Translations under genes and position numbers: made by a program
Notes under the pieces: generated by a model
The model's database searches: none
What the model saw: the letters and a program-made list of their open reading frames with translations, nothing else
What the model was told of the DNA's origin: nothing
Part shown: one piece after another, positions 35,860 through 50,770 of the stretch
Position numbering within the stretch: the stretch's first letter is position 1
How the letters are laid out: every line of letters begins with the position of its first letter
Source of the DNA: Hydractinia symbiolongicarpus
Taxonomy: Eukaryota; Cnidaria; Hydrozoa; Anthoathecata; Hydractiniidae
Direction: 5' to 3'
Assembly (NCBI RefSeq): GCF_029227915.1
Contig: NC_079878.1
Location: forward strand, 18,106,001-18,170,000
Length of the DNA stretch: 64,000 nucleotides

Positions 35860-37864
35860 GAACACCGTCAAGTACGTGCACAGTCTTCCAAAAGGTTATA
35901 ACACAGCCTTTTGCTGTCGAATAAAGGCCTTACACGTATATGACGTGCTTCTACGAGCATAGACCGGCGGGGATCAGTCTAGTCCTTTCACACTCTATGA
36001 ACTACGACACCTCAAATCGTTTTCTATTCCGCAATGGCCATAGAACACCGTTAAGTGCGTGCACAAACTTCTAAAGGTTATAATACGGCCTTTTGCAGCC
36101 TAATAAACGCCTTACACGTAAATGACGTGCTTTTACGAGCATAGACCGGCGGGGATCAGTCTAATCCTTTTACACTCTATGAACTACGACGCCACAAATC
36201 GTTTTCTATTCCGCAATTGCCATAGAACACCATCAGCTACATGCGCAGTCTTCTAAAGGCTGTAATACGGCTTTTGCAGCCTAATAGGGGTCTTATACGT
36301 TAATTACGTGCTTCTACGAGCATAGACCGGTGGGGATCGGTTCAGTCTTTCCACTCTAAATGGACTACGACGTCTCAAGTCGTTTTCCATTCCGCAATGG
36401 CCATAGAACACTGTCAAGTACGTGCACAGTCTTCCAAAAGGTTATAACACGGCCTTTTGCAGCCTAATAAAGGCTTTACACGTAAATGACGTGCTTCTAC
36501 GAGCATAGACCGCTGCGGATCAGTCTAGTCCTTTCACACTCTATGAACTACGACGCCTCAAATCGTTTTCTATTCCGCAATGGCCATAGAACACCGTCAA
36601 GTACGTGCACAGTCTTCCAAAGGGTTATAATACGGCCTTTTGCAGCCTAATAAAGGCCTTACACGTAAATGACGTGCTTCTACGAGCATAGACAGGTGGC
36701 CATAGGTCTAGTCCTTGCACTCTTAATGGACTACGACGCATCAAGTCGTTTTCCAGTCCTCAATAGCCATAGAACACCGTCAAGTACATGCGCAGTCTTC
36801 TAAAGGCTGTAATACCGCTTTTTGCAGCCTAACAGGGATCTTACACGTAAATCACGTCTTCCAGGACCTAGACAGGTGAGGATCGGTCTGATTCTTCCAC
36901 TCTCAATGGTCTACGACGCCTCAAGTCGTTTTCCATTCCGCAATGGGAATAGTACACCGTTAAGTACGTGCACAGTCTTCTAAAGATTATAATACACCCT
37001 TTGGAAGCCTAATAGGGGCCTCACACGTCAATGATGTGCTTCTATGAGCATAGACAGGCAGCCATAGGTCTATTCCTTGCACTCTTAATGGACTAGGACG
37101 CGTCAAGTCGTTTTCCATTCCGCAATGGCCATAGCACACCGTCAAGTACGTGCACAGTCTTTCCAAAACGTTATAATACGGCCTTTTGCTGCCGAATAAA
37201 GGCCTTACACGTAAATGACGTGCTTCTACGAGCATAGACCGGCGGGGATCAGTCTAGTCCTTTCACACTCTATGAACTACGATGCCTCAAATCGTTTTCT
37301 ATTCCGCAATGGCCATAGAACACCGTCAAGTACGTGCACAAACTTCTAAAGGTTATAATACGGCCTTTTGCAGCCTAATAAGAGCGTAACACGTAAATCA
37401 CGACCTTCCCGGAGCCCAGACTTGTTGCCATAGGTCTAGTCCTTCCACTCATCATGGACTACGACGCCTCAAGTCGTTTTCCATTCTGCAATGGCCATAA
37501 AACACCATCAACTGCATGCACGGCCTTCTAAAATTTGTAGTACGGTCTTTTGCAGCCTAATAGGGGTCTTATACGTTAATTACGTGCTTCTACGAGCATA
37601 GACCGGTGAGGATCGGTTCAGTCTTTCCACTCTAAATGGACTACGACGTCTCAAGTCGTTTTTCATTCCGCAATGGACATAGAACACCGTCAAGTACGTG
37701 CACAGTCTTCCAAAAGGTTATAACACGGCCTTTTGCAGCCTAATAAAGGCCCTACACGTAAATGACGTGCTTCTACGAGCATAGAGAGGTGGCCATAGGT
37801 CTAGTCCTTGCACTCTTAATGGACTACGACGCATCAAGTCGTTTTCCAGTCCTCAATAGCCATA

Positions 37865-40800
37865 GAACACCGTCAAGTACGTGCACAGTCTTCCAAAACG
37901 TTATAATACGGCCTTTTGCTGTCGAATAAATGCCTTACACGTAAATGACGTGCTTCTACGAGCATTGACCGGCGGGGATCAGTCTAGTCCTTTCACACTC
38001 TATGAACTACGACGCGTCAAATCGTTTTCTATTCTGCAATGGCTATAGAACACCGTCAAGTACGTGCCCAAACTTCTAAAGCTTATAATACGGCCTTTTG
38101 CAGCCTAATAAGGGCCTTACACGTAAATGACGTGCTTCTACGAGCATAGACAGGTGGCCATAGGTCTAGTCCTTGCACTCTTAATGGACTATGACGCAAC
38201 AAGTCGTTTTCCATTCCTTAATGGCCATAGAACACCATCAACTACATGCGCAGTCTTCTAAAGGCTGTAATACCGCTTTTTGCAGCCTAACAGGGATCTT
38301 ACACGTAAATCACGTCTTCCAGGACCTAGACAGGTGAGGATCGGTCTGATCCTTCCACTCTCAATGGTCTACGACGCCTCAAGTCGTTTTCCATTCTCCA
38401 ATGGCTATAGCACACCGTCAAGTACGTACACACCCTTCCAAAAGGTTATAATACGGCCTTTTGCAGCCTAATTAGGGCCTTGTACGTAAGTGACGTGCTT
38501 CCACGACCATAGGCAAGTCGGGATTGATGTAGTCATTCCACTGTCAGTGGACTACGACGGCTCAAGTCATTTTCCAATCCGCAATAGCCATAGAGCACTA
38601 TCAACTACATGCACAGTCTTCTAAAGGCTGTAATACGGCTTTTTGCAGCCTAACAGGGGCGCTACACGTAAATCACGTGCTTCAAGTAGCCTCGACCGCT
38701 GCGGATCAGTCTAGTCCTTTCACACTCTATGAACTACGACGCCTCAAATTGTTTTCTATTCCGCAATGGCCATAGAACACTGTCAAGTACGTGCACAGTC
38801 TTCCAAAGGGTTATAATACGGCCTTTTGCAGCCTAATAAAGGCCTTACACGTAAATCACGTGCTTCTACGAGCATAGACCGGCGGGGATCAGTCTAGTCC
38901 TTTCACACTCTATGAACTACGACGCGTCAAATCGTTTTCTATTCTGCAATGGCCATAGAACACCGTCAAGTACGTGCCCAAACTTCTAAAGCTTATAATA
39001 CGGCCTTTTGCAGCCTAATAAGGGCCTTACACGTAAATGACGTGCTTCTACGAGCATAGACAGGTGGCCATAGGTCTAGTCCTTGCACTCTTAATGGACT
39101 ATGACGCAACAAGTCGTTTTCCATTCTTTAATGGCCATAGAACACCATCAACTACATGCGCAGTCTTCTAAAGGCTGTAATACCGCTTTTTGCAGCCTAA
39201 CAGGGATCTTACACGTAAATCACGTCTTCCAAGACCTAGACAGGTGAGGATCGGTCTGATCCTTCCACTCTCAATGGACTACGACGCCTCAAGTCGTTTT
39301 CCATTCCGCAATGGGAATAGTACACCGTCAAGTACGTGCACAGTCTTCTAAAGATTATAATACACCCTTTGGAAGCCTAATAGGGGCCTCACACGTCAAT
39401 GATGTGCTTCTATGAGCATAGACAGGCAGCCATAGGTCTATTCCTTGCACTCTTAATGGACTAGGACGCGTCAAGTCGTTTTCCATTCCGCAATGGCCAT
39501 AGCACACCGTCAAGTACGTGCACAGTCTTCCAAAAGGTTATAATACGGCCTTTGGCAGCCTAATAAACGCCTTACATGTAAATGACGTGCTTTTACGAGC
39601 ATAGACCGGCGGGGATCAGTCTAATTCTTTCACACTCTATGAACTACGACGCCTCAAATCGTTTTCTATTCCGCAATTGCCATAGAACCCCATCAACTAC
39701 ATGCGCAGTCTTCTAAAGGTTATAATACGGCCTTTTGCAGGCTAATACGGGCCTTACACGTAAATCACGTCTTCCAGGAGCCTAGACAGGTGAGGATCGG
39801 TCTGATCCTTCCCCCCTCAATAGACTACGACGCCTCAAGTCGTTTTCCTTTCTGCAATGGCCATAGAACACCATCAACTGCATGCACGGCCTTCTAAAAT
39901 TTGTAGTACGGTCTTTTGCAGCCTAATAGGGGTCTTATACGTTAATTACGTGCTTCTACGAGTATAGACAGGTGGCCATAGGTCTAGTCCTTCCACTCTA
40001 AATGGACTACGACGTCTCAAGTCGTTTTCCATTCCGCAATGGCCATAGAACACCGTCAAGTACGTGCCCAAACTTCTAAAGCTTATAATACGGCCTTTTG
40101 CAGCCTAATAAGGGCCTTACACGTAAATGACGTGCTTCTACGAGCATAGACAGGTGGCCATAGGTCTAGTCCTTGCACTCTTAATGGACTATGACGCAAC
40201 AAGTCGTTTTCCATTCCTTAATGGCCATAGAACACCATCAAATACATGCGCAGTCTTCTAAAGGCTGTAATACCGCTTTTTGCAGCCTAACAGGGATCTT
40301 ACACGTAAATCACGTCTTCCAGGACCTAGACAGGTGAGGATCGGTCTGATCCTTCCACTCTCAATGGACTACGACGCCTCAAGTCGTTTTCCATTCCGCA
40401 ATGGGAATAGTACACCGTCAAGTACGTGCACAGTCTTCTAAAGATTATAATACACCCTTTGGAAGCCTAATAGGGGCCTCACACGTCAATGATGTGCTTC
40501 TATGAGCATAGACAGGCAGCCATAGGTCTATTCCTTGCACTCTTAATGGACTAGGACGCGTCAAGTCGTTTTTCATTCCGCAATGGCCATAGCACACCGT
40601 CAAGTACGTGCACAGTCTTCCAAAAGGTTATAATACGGCCTTTGGCAGCCTAATAAACGCCTTACATGTAAATGACGTGCTTTTACGAGCATAGACCGTC
40701 GGGGATCAGTCTAATTCTTTCACACTCTATGAACTACGACGCCTCAAATCGTTTTCTATTCCGCAATTGCCATAGAACCCCATCAACTACATGCGCAGTC

Positions 40801-43800
40801 TTCTAAAGGTTATAATACGGCCTTTTGCAGGCTAATACGGGCCTTACACGTAAATCACGTCTTCCAGGAGCCTAGACAGGTGAGGATCGGTCTGATCCTT
40901 CCCCCCTCAATAGACTACGACGCCTCAAGTCGTTTTCCTTTCTGCAATGGCCATAGAACACCATCAACTGCATGCACGGCCTTCTAAAATTTGTAGTACG
41001 GTCTTTTGCAGCCTAATAGGGGTCTTATACGTTAATTACGTGCTTCTACGAGTATAGACAGGTGGCCATAGGTCTAGTCCTTCCACTCTAAATGGACTAC
41101 GACGTCTCAAGTCGTTTTCCATTCCGCAATGGCCATAGAACACCGTCAAGTACGTGCCCAAACTTCTAAAGCTTATAATACGGCCTTTTGCAGCCTAATA
41201 AGGGCCTTACACGTAAATGACGTGCTTCTACGAGCATAGACAGGTGGCCATAGGTCTAGTCCTTGCACTCTTAATGGACTATGACGCAACAAGTCGTTTT
41301 CCATTCCTTAATGGCCATAGAACACCATCAACTACATGCGCAGTCTTTTAAAGGCTGTAATACCGCTTTTTGCAGCCTAACAGGGATCTTACACGTAAAT
41401 CACGTCTTCCAGGACCTAGACAGGTGAGGATCGGTCTGATCCTTCCCCCCTCAATAGACTACGACGCCTCAAGTCGTTTTCCATTCCGCAATGGCCATAG
41501 AACACCGTCAAGTACGTGCACAGTCTTCCAAAACGTTATAATACGGCCTTTTGCTGCCGAATAAAGGCCTTACACGTAAATGACGTGCTTCTACGAGCAT
41601 AGACCGGCGGGGATCAGTCTAGTCCTTTCACACTCTATGAACTACGATGCCTCAAATCGTTTTCTATTCCGCAATGGCCATAGAACACCGTCAAGTACGT
41701 GCACAAACTTCTAAAGGTTATAATACGGCCTTTTGCAGCCTAATAAGAGCGTATCACGTAAATCACGACCTTCCCGGAGCCCAGACTTGTTGCCATAGGT
41801 CTTGTCCTTCCACTCATCATGGACTACGACGTCTCAAGTCGTTTTCCATTCTGCAATGGCCATAGAACACCATCAACTGCATGCACGGCCTTCTAAAATT
41901 TGTAGTACGGTCTTTTGCAGCCTAATAGGGGTCTTATACGTTAATTACGTGCTTCTACGAGCATAGACCGGTGAGGATCGGTTCAGTCTTTCCACTCTAA
42001 ATGGACTACGACGTCTCAAGTCGTTTTTCATTCCGCAATGGCCATAGAACACCGTCAAGTACGTGCACAGTCTTCCAAAAGGTTATAACACAGCCTTTTG
42101 CTGTCGAATAAAGGCCTTACACGTATATGACGTGCTTCTACGAGCATAGACCGGCGGGGATCAGTCTAGTCCTTTCACACTCTATGAACTACGACACCTC
42201 AAATCGTTTTCTATTCCGCAATGGCCATAGAACACCGTTAAGTGCGTGCACAAACTTCTAAAGGTTATAATACGGCCTTTTGCAGCCTAATAAACGCCTT
42301 ACACGTAAATGACGTGCTTTTACGAGCATAGACCGGCGGGGATCAGTCTAATCCTTTTACACTCTATGAACTACGACGCCACAAATCGTTTTCTATTCCG
42401 CAATTGCCATAGAACACCATCAGCTACATGCGCAGTCTTCTAAAGGCTGTAATACGGCTTTTGCAGCCTAATAGGGGTCTTATACGTTAATTACGTGCTT
42501 CTACGAGCATAGACCGGTGGGGATCGGTTCAGTCTTTCCACTCTAAATGGACTACGACGTCTCAAGTCGTTTTCCATTCCGCAATGGCCATAGAACACTG
42601 TCAAGTACGTGCACAGTCTTCCAAAAGGTTATAACACGGCCTTTTGCAGCCTAATAAAGGCTTTACACGTAAATGACGTGCTTCTACGAGCATAGACCGC
42701 TGCGGATCAGTCTAGTCCTTTCACACTCTATGAACTACGACGCCTCAAATCGTTTTCTATTCCGCAATGGCCATAGAACACCGTCAAGTACGTGCACAGT
42801 CTTCCAAAGGGTTATAATACGGCCTTTTGCAGCCTAATAAAGGCCTTACACGTAAATGACGTGCTTCTACGAGCATAGACAGGTGGCCATAGGTCTAGTC
42901 CTTGCACTCTTAATGGACTACGACGCATCAAGTCGTTTTCCAGTCCTCAATAGCCATAGAACACCGTCAAGTACATGCGCAGTCTTCTAAAGGCTGTAAT
43001 ACCGCTTTTTGCAGCCTAACAGGGATCTTACACGTAAATCACGTCTTCCAGGACCTAGACAGGTGAGGATCGGTCTGATTCTTCCACTCTCAATGGTCTA
43101 CGACGCCTCAAGTCGTTTTCCATTCCGCAATGGGAATAGTACACCGTTAAGTACGTGCACAGTCTTCTAAAGATTATAATACACCCTTTGGAAGCCTAAT
43201 AGGGGCCTCACACGTCAATGATGTGCTTCTATGAGCATAGACAGGCAGCCATAGGTCTATTCCTTGCACTCTTAATGGACTAGGACGCGTCAAGTCGTTT
43301 TCCATTCCGCAATGGCCATAGCACACCGTCAAGTACGTGCACAGTCTTTCCAAAACGTTATAATACGGCCTTTTGCTGCCGAATAAAGGCCTTACACGTA
43401 AATGACGTGCTTCTACGAGCATAGACCGGCGGGGATCAGTCTAGTCCTTTCACACTCTATGAACTACGATGCCTCAAATCGTTTTCTATTCCGCAATGGC
43501 CATAGAACACCGTCAAGTACGTGCACAAACTTCTAAAGGTTATAATACGGCCTTTTGCAGCCTAATAAGAGCGTAACACGTAAATCACGACCTTCCCGGA
43601 GCCCAGACTTGTTGCCATAGGTCTAGTCCTTCCACTCATCATGGACTACGACGCCTCAAGTCGTTTTCCATTCTGCAATGGCCATAAAACACCATCAACT
43701 GCATGCACGGCCTTCTAAAATTTGTAGTACGGTCTTTTGCAGCCTAATAGGGGTCTTATACGTTAATTACGTGCTTCTACGAGCATAGACCGGTGAGGAT

Positions 43801-44051
43801 CGGTTCAGTCTTTCCACTCTAAATGGACTACGACGTCTCAAGTCGTTTTTCATTCCGCAATGGACATAGAACACCGTCAAGTACGTGCACAGTCTTCCAA
43901 AAGGTTATAACACGGCCTTTTGCAGCCTAATAAAGGCCCTACACGTAAATGACGTGCTTCTACGAGCATAGAGAGGTGGCCATAGGTCTAGTCCTTGCAC
44001 TCTTAATGGACTACGACGCATCAAGTCGTTTTCCAGTCCTCAATAGCCATA
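37865..44051 (+). repeat. 6187-bp (34-monomer) unit, copy 2
   Basis: An apparently perfect copy of 31678-37864. After its end the sequence continues as a third copy for only a few bases and then departs at tactgcac (44066-44073), where the other copies read tacgtgcac. Two adjacent perfect 6.2-kb copies mean either a very recent unequal exchange or an assembly duplication. Confidence 0.88.
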
Positions 44052-44415
44052 GAACACCGTCAAGTACTGCACAGTCTTCCAAAACGTTATAATACGGCCT
44101 TTTGCTGTCGAATAAAGGCCTTACACGTATATGACGTGCTTCTACGAGCATAGACCGGCGGGGATCAGTCTAGTCCTTTCACACTCTATGAACTACGACA
44201 CCTCAAATCGTTTTCTATTCCGCAATGGCCATAGAACACCGTTAAGTGCGTGCACAAACTTCTAAAGGTTATAATACGGCCTTTTGCAGCCTAATAAACG
44301 CCTTACACGTAAATGACGTGCTTTTACGAGCATAGACCGGCGGGGATCAGTCTAATCCTTTTACACTCTATGAACTACGACGCCACAAATCGTTTTCTAT
44401 TCCGCAATTGCCATA

Positions 44416-46772
44416 GAACACCATCAGCTACATGCGCAGTCTTCTAAAGGCTGTAATACGGCCTTTTGCAGGCTTACACGTAAATCACATCTTCCAGGAG
44501 CCTAGACAGGTGAGGATCGGTCTGATCCTTCCCCCCTCAATAGACTACGACGCCTCAAGTCGTTTTCCATTCTCCAATGGCCATAGAACACCATCAACTG
44601 CATGCACGGCCTTCTAAAATTTGTAGTACGGTCTTTTGCAGCCTAATAGGGGTCTTATACGTTAATTACGTGCTTCTACGAGCATAGACCGGTGGGGATC
44701 GGTTCAGTCTTTCCACTCTAAATGGACTACGACGTCTCAAGTCGTTTTCCATTCCGCAATGGCCATAGAACCCTGTCAAGTACGTGCACAGTCTTCCAAA
44801 AGGTTATAACACGGCCTTTTGCAGCCTAATAAAGGCCTTACACGTAAATGACGTGCTTCTACGAGCATAGACCGGCGGGGATCAGTCTAGTCCTTTCACA
44901 CTCTATGAACTACGACGCCTGAAATCGTTTTCTATTCTGCAATGGCCATAAAACACTGTCAAGTACGTGCCCAAACTTCTAAAGCTTATAATACGGCCTT
45001 TTGCAGCCTAATAAGGGCCTTACACGTAAATGACGTGCTTCTACGAGCATAGACAGGTGGCCATAGGTCTAGTCCTTGCACTCTTAATGGACTATGACGC
45101 AACAAGTCGTTTTCCATTCCTTAATGGCCATAGAACACCATCAACTACATGCGCAGTCTTTTAAAGGCTGTAATACCGCTTTTTGCAGCCTAACAGGGAT
45201 CTTACACGTAAATCACGTCTTCCAGGACCTAGACAGGTGAGGATCGGTCTGATCCTTCCACTCTCAATGGTCTACGACGCCTCATGTCGTTTTCCATTCC
45301 GCAATGGGAATAGTACACCGTCAAGTACGTGCACAGTCTTCTAAAGATTATAATACACCCTTTGGAAGACTAATAGGGGCCTCACACGTCAATGATGTGC
45401 TTCTATGAGCATAGACAGGCAGCCATAGGTCTATTCCTTGCACTCTTAATGGACTAGGACGCGTCAAGTCGTTTTCCATTCCGCAATGGCCATAGCACAC
45501 CGTCAAGTACGTGCACAGTCTTCCAAAAGGTTATAATACGGCCTTTTGCAGCCTAATAAGGGCCTTACACGTAAATTATGTGCTTCGACGACCATAGACA
45601 GGTGGGGATTGGTCTAGTTCTTCCAATGCCAGTGGACTAAGACGCCTCAAGTCATTTTCCATTCTGCAATGGCCATAGCACACCGTCAAGTACGTACACA
45701 CTCTTCCAAAAGCTTATAATACGGCCTTTTGCAGCATAATTAGCGCCTTGTACGTAAATGACGTGCTTCCACGACCGTAGACAAGTGGGGATTGGTCTAG
45801 TCATTCCACTGTCAGTGGACTACGACGGCTCAAGTCATTTTCCAATCCGCAATAGCCATAGAGCACTATCAACTACATGCACAGTCTTCTAAAGGCTGTA
45901 ATACGGCTTTTTGCAGCCTAACAGGGGCGCTACACGTAAATCACGTGCTTCAAGTAGCCTCGACCGCTGCGGATCAGTCTAGTCCTTTCACACTCTATGA
46001 ACTACGACGCATCAAATCGTTTTCTATTCCGCAATGGCCATAGAACACCGTCAAGTACGTGCACAGTCTTCCAAAAGGTTATAATACGGCCTTTTGCAGC
46101 CTAATAAAGGCCTTACACGTAAATGACGTGCTTCTACGAGCATAGACAGGTGGCCATAGGTCTAGTCCTTGCACTCTTAATGGAATCCGACGCATCAAGT
46201 CGTTTTCCATTCCTCAATGGCCATAGAACACCATCAACTACATTCGCAGTCTTCTAAAGGCTGTAATACGACCTTTTGCAGGCTAATACGGGCCTTACAC
46301 GTAAATCACGTCTTCCAGGAGCCTAGACAGGTGAGGATCGGTCTGATCCTTCCCCCCTCAATAGACTACGACGCCTCAAGTCGTTTTCCATTCCACAATG
46401 GCCATAGAACACCGTCAAGTACGTGCACAGTCGTTCCAAAACGTTATAATACGGCCTTTTGCTGCCGAATAAAGGCCTTACACGTAAATGACGTGCTTCT
46501 ACGAGCATAGACCGGCGGGGATCAGTCTAGTCCTTTCACACTCTATGAACTACGATGCCTCAAATCGTTTTCTATTCCGCAATGGCCATAGAACACCGTC
46601 AAGTACGTGCACAAACTTCTAAAGCTTATAATACGGCTTTTTGCAGCCTAATAAGGGCCTTACACGTAAATGACGTGCTTCTACGAGCATAGACAGGTGG
46701 CCATAGGTCTAGTCCTTGCACTCTTAATGGACTATGACGCAACAAGTCGTTTTCCATTCCTTAATGGCCATA
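44416..46772 (+). repeat. 13-monomer unit, copy 1 (2357 bp)
   Basis: It starts with an M-like monomer with catcagctacatg and the shortened gcaggcttacacg, and includes the ggactaagacgcc F variant at 45634. The next copy starts at 46773 with the same shortened monomer. The two copies do not match throughout: around 44.85-45.3 kb versus 47.2-47.65 kb different monomers are present, so conversion or exchange has replaced the middle. Confidence 0.75.
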
Positions 46773-48978
46773 GAACACCATCAGCTACATGCGCAGTCTT
46801 CTAAAGGCTGTAATACGGCCTTTTGGAGGCTTACACGTAAATCACGTCTTCCAGGAGCCTAGACAGGTGAGGATCGGTCTGATTCTTCCCCCCTCAATAG
46901 ACTACGACGCCTCAAGTCGTTTTCCATTCTGCAATGGCCATAGAACACCATCAACTGCATGCACGGCCTTCTAAAATTTGTAGTACGGTCTTTTGCAGCC
47001 TAATAGGGGTCTTATACGTTAATTACGTGCTTCTACGAGCATAGACCGGTGGGGATCGGTTCAGTCTTTCCACTCTAAATGGACTACGACGTCTCAAGTC
47101 GTTTTCCATTCCGCAATGGCCATAGAACACTGTCAAGTACGTGCACAGTCTTCCAAAAGGTTATAACACGGCCTTTTGCAGCCTAATAAAGGCCTTACAC
47201 GTAAATGACGTGCTTCTACGAGCATAGACAGGTGGCCATAGGTCTAGTCCTTGCACTCTTAATGGACTACGACGCATCAAGTCGTTTTCCAGCCCTCAAT
47301 AGCCATAGAACACCGTCAAGTACGTGCACAGTCTTTCAAAAGGTTATAATACGGCCTTTTGCAGCCTAATAAAGGCCTTACACGTAAATGACGTGCTTCA
47401 CGAGCATAGACCGGCGGGGATCAGTCTAGTCCTTTACACTATATGAACTACGACGCCTCAAATCGTTTTCTATTCCGCAATGGCCATAGAACACCGTTAA
47501 GTGCGTGCGCAGTCTTTTCTAAAGCTTATAATACGGCCTTTTGCAGCCTAACAGGGATCTTACACGTAAATCACGTCTTCCATGACCTAGACAGGTGAGG
47601 ATCGGTCTGATCCTTCCACTCTCAATGGTCTACGACGCCTCAAGTCGTTTTCCATTCCGCAATGGGAATAGTACACCGTCAAGTACGTGCACAGTCTTCT
47701 AAAGATTATAATACACCCTTTGGAAGCCTAATAGGGGCCTCACACGTCAATGATGTGCTTCTATGAGCATAGACAGGCAGCCATAGGTCTATTCCTTGCA
47801 CTCTTAATGGACTAGGACGCGTCAAGTCGTTTTCCATTCCGCAATGGCCATAGCACACCGTCAAGTACGTGCACAGTCTTCCAAATGGTTATAATACGGC
47901 CTTTTGCAGCCTAATAAGGGCCTTACACGTAAATTATGTGCTTCGACGACCATAGACAGGTGGGGATTGGTCTAGTTCTTCCAATGCCAGTGGACTAAGA
48001 CGCCTCAAGTCATTTTCCATTCTGCAATGGCCATAGCTCACCGTCAAGTACGTACACACTCTTCCAAAAGGTTATAATACGGCCTTTTGCAGCCTAATTA
48101 GCGCCTTGTACGTAAATGACGTGCTTCCACGACCGTAGACAAGTGGGGATTGGTCTAGTCATTCCACTGTCAGTGGACTACGACGGCTCAAGTCATTTTC
48201 CAATCCGCAATAGCCATAGAGCACTATCAACTACATGCACAGTCTTCTAAAGGCTGTAATCCGGCTTTTTGCAGCCTAACAGGGGCGCTACACGTAAATC
48301 ACGTGCTTCAAGTAGCCTCGACCGCTGCGGATCAGTCTAGTCCTTTCACTCTCTATGAACTACGACGCATCAAATCGTTTTCTATTCCGCAATGGCCATA
48401 GAACACCGTCAAGTACGTTCACAGTCTTCCAAAAGGTTATAATACGGCCTTTTGCAGCCTAATAAAGGCCTTACACGTAAATGACGAGCTTCTACGAGCA
48501 TAGACAGGTGGCCATAGGTCTAGTCCTTGCACTCTTAATGGACTACGACGCATCAAGTCGTTTTCCATTCTTCAATGGCCATAGAACACCATCAACTACA
48601 TGCGCAGTCTTCTAAAGGCTGTAATACGGCCTTTTGCAGGCTAATACAGGTCTTACACGTAAATCACGTCTTCCAGGAGCCTAGACAGGTGAGGATCGGT
48701 CTGATCCTTCCCCCCTCAATAGACTACGACGCCTCAAGTCGTTTTCCATTCCGCAATGGCCATAGAACACCGTCAAGTACGTGCACAGTCTTTCCAAAAC
48801 GTTATAATACGGCCTTTTGCTGCCGAATAAAGGCCTTACACGTAAATGACATGCTTCTACGAGCATAGACCGGCGGGGATCAGTCTAGTCCTTTCACACT
48901 CTATGAACTACGATGCCTCAAATCGTTTTCTATTCCGCAATGGCCATAGAACACCGTCAAGTACGTGCACAAACTTCT
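46773..48978 (+). repeat. 13-monomer unit, copy 2 (partial)
   Basis: Matches copy 1 at +2357/2358 until about 48978, where gcttataatacggcttttt in copy 1 is replaced by ggttataacacggcc. It shares private markers with copy 1: ggactaagacg (47992), cctaattagcgcc and cgaccgtagac. Confidence 0.73.
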
Positions 48979-50770
48979 AAAGGTTATAACACGGCCTTTT
49001 GCAGCCTAATAAGAGCGTATCACGTAAATCACGACCTTCCCGGAGCCCAGACTTGTTGCCATAGGTCTAGTCCTTCCACTCATCATGGACTACGACGCCT
49101 CAAGTCGTTTTCCATTCTGCAATGGCCATAGAACACCATCAACTGCATGCACGGCCTTCTAAAATTTGTAGTACGGTCTTTTGCAGCCTAATAGGGGTCT
49201 TATACGTTAATTACGTGCTTCTACGAGCATAGACCGGTGAGGATCGGTTCAGTCTTTCCACTCTAAATGGACTACGACGTCTCAAGTCGTTTTTCATTCC
49301 GCAATGGCCATAGAACACCGTCAAGTACGTGCACAGTCTTCCAAAAGGTTATAACACGGCCTTTTGCTGTCGAATAAAGGCCTTACACGTATATGACGTG
49401 CTTCTACGAGCATAGACCGGCGGGGATCAGTCTAGTCCTTTCACACTCTATGAACTACGACACCTCAAATCGTTTTCTATTCCGCAATGGCCATAGAACA
49501 CCGTAAAGTGCGTGCACAAACTTCTAAAGGTTATAATACGGCCTTTTGCAGCATAATAAACGCCTTACACGTAAATGACGTGCTTTTACGAGCATAGACC
49601 GGCGGGGATCAGTCTAATCCTTTTACACTCTATGAACTACGACGTCACAAATCGTTTTCTATTCCGCAATTGCCATAGAACACCATCAGCTACATGCGCA
49701 GTCTTCTAAAGGCTGTAATACGGCCTTTTGCAGCCTAATAGGGGTCTTATACGTTAATTACGTGCTTCTACGAGCATAGACCGGTGGGGATCGGTTCAGT
49801 CTTTCCACTCTAAATGGACTACGACGTCTCAAGTCGTTTTTCATTCCGCAATGGCCATAGAACACTGTCAAGTACGTGCACAGTCTTCCAAAAGGTTATA
49901 ACACGGCCTTTTGCAGCCTAATAAAGGCTTTACACGTAAATGACGTGCTTCTACGAGCATAGACCGCTGCGGATCAGTCTAGTCCTTTCACACTCTATGA
50001 ACTACGACGCCTCAAATCGTTTTCTATTCCGCAATGGCCATAGAACACCGTCAAGTACGTGCACAGTCTTCCAAAGGGTTATAATACGGCCTTTTGCAGC
50101 CTAATAAAGGCCTTACACGTAAATGACGTGCTTCTACGAGCATAGACAGGTGGCCATAGGTCTAGTCCTTGCACTCTTAATGGACTACGACGCATCAAGT
50201 CGTTTTCCAGTCCTCAATAGCCATAGAACACCGTCAAGTACGTGCACAGTCTTCCAAAACGTTATAATACGGCCTTTTGCTGTCGAATAAAGGCCTTACA
50301 CGTAAATGACGTGCTTCTACGAGCATAGACCGACGGGGATCAGTCTAGTCCTTTCACACTCTATGAACTACGACGCCTGAAATCGTTTTCTATTCTGCAA
50401 TGGCCATAGAACACCGTCAAGTACGTGCCCAATCTTCTAAAGCTTATAATACGGCTTTTTGCAGCCTAATAAGGGCCTTACACGTAAATGACGTGCTTCT
50501 ACGAGCATAGACAGGTGGCCATAGGTCTAGTCCTTGCACTCTTAATGGACTATGACGCAACAAGTCGTTTTCCATTCCTTAATGGCCATAGAACACCATC
50601 AACTACATGCGCAGTCTTCTAAAGGTTGTAATACCGCTTTTTGCAGCCTAACAGGGATCTTACACGTAAATCACGTCTTCCAGGACCTAGACAGGTGAGG
50701 ATCGGTCTGATTCTTCCACTCTCAATGGTCTACGACGCCTCAAGTCGTTTTCCATTCCGCAATGGGAATA

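Larger units (their letters stand above)
31678..37864 (+). repeat. 6187-bp (34-monomer) unit, copy 1
   Basis: The unit begins with a B monomer carrying aaatgccttac and gagcattgaccgg and ends just before the next copy of that monomer. It contains 34 monomers averaging 182.0 bp, including a 1090-bp internal duplication (32771-34950) and J, K, L and M variants. Identity with copy 2 extends about 70 bp left of 31678, up to the gacagg/gagagg difference near 31600/37787. Every private variant I compared, including the caagacctagac, catcaaatacatg, cgacacctc and catcagctac forms, recurs at +6187. Confidence 0.88.

Noticed and set aside
31678-44051. Calling the 6187-bp identity a proven biological duplication
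   Set aside because: Perfect large tandem copies in satellites are also a common assembly artefact. It is reported as a finding with both explanations open.
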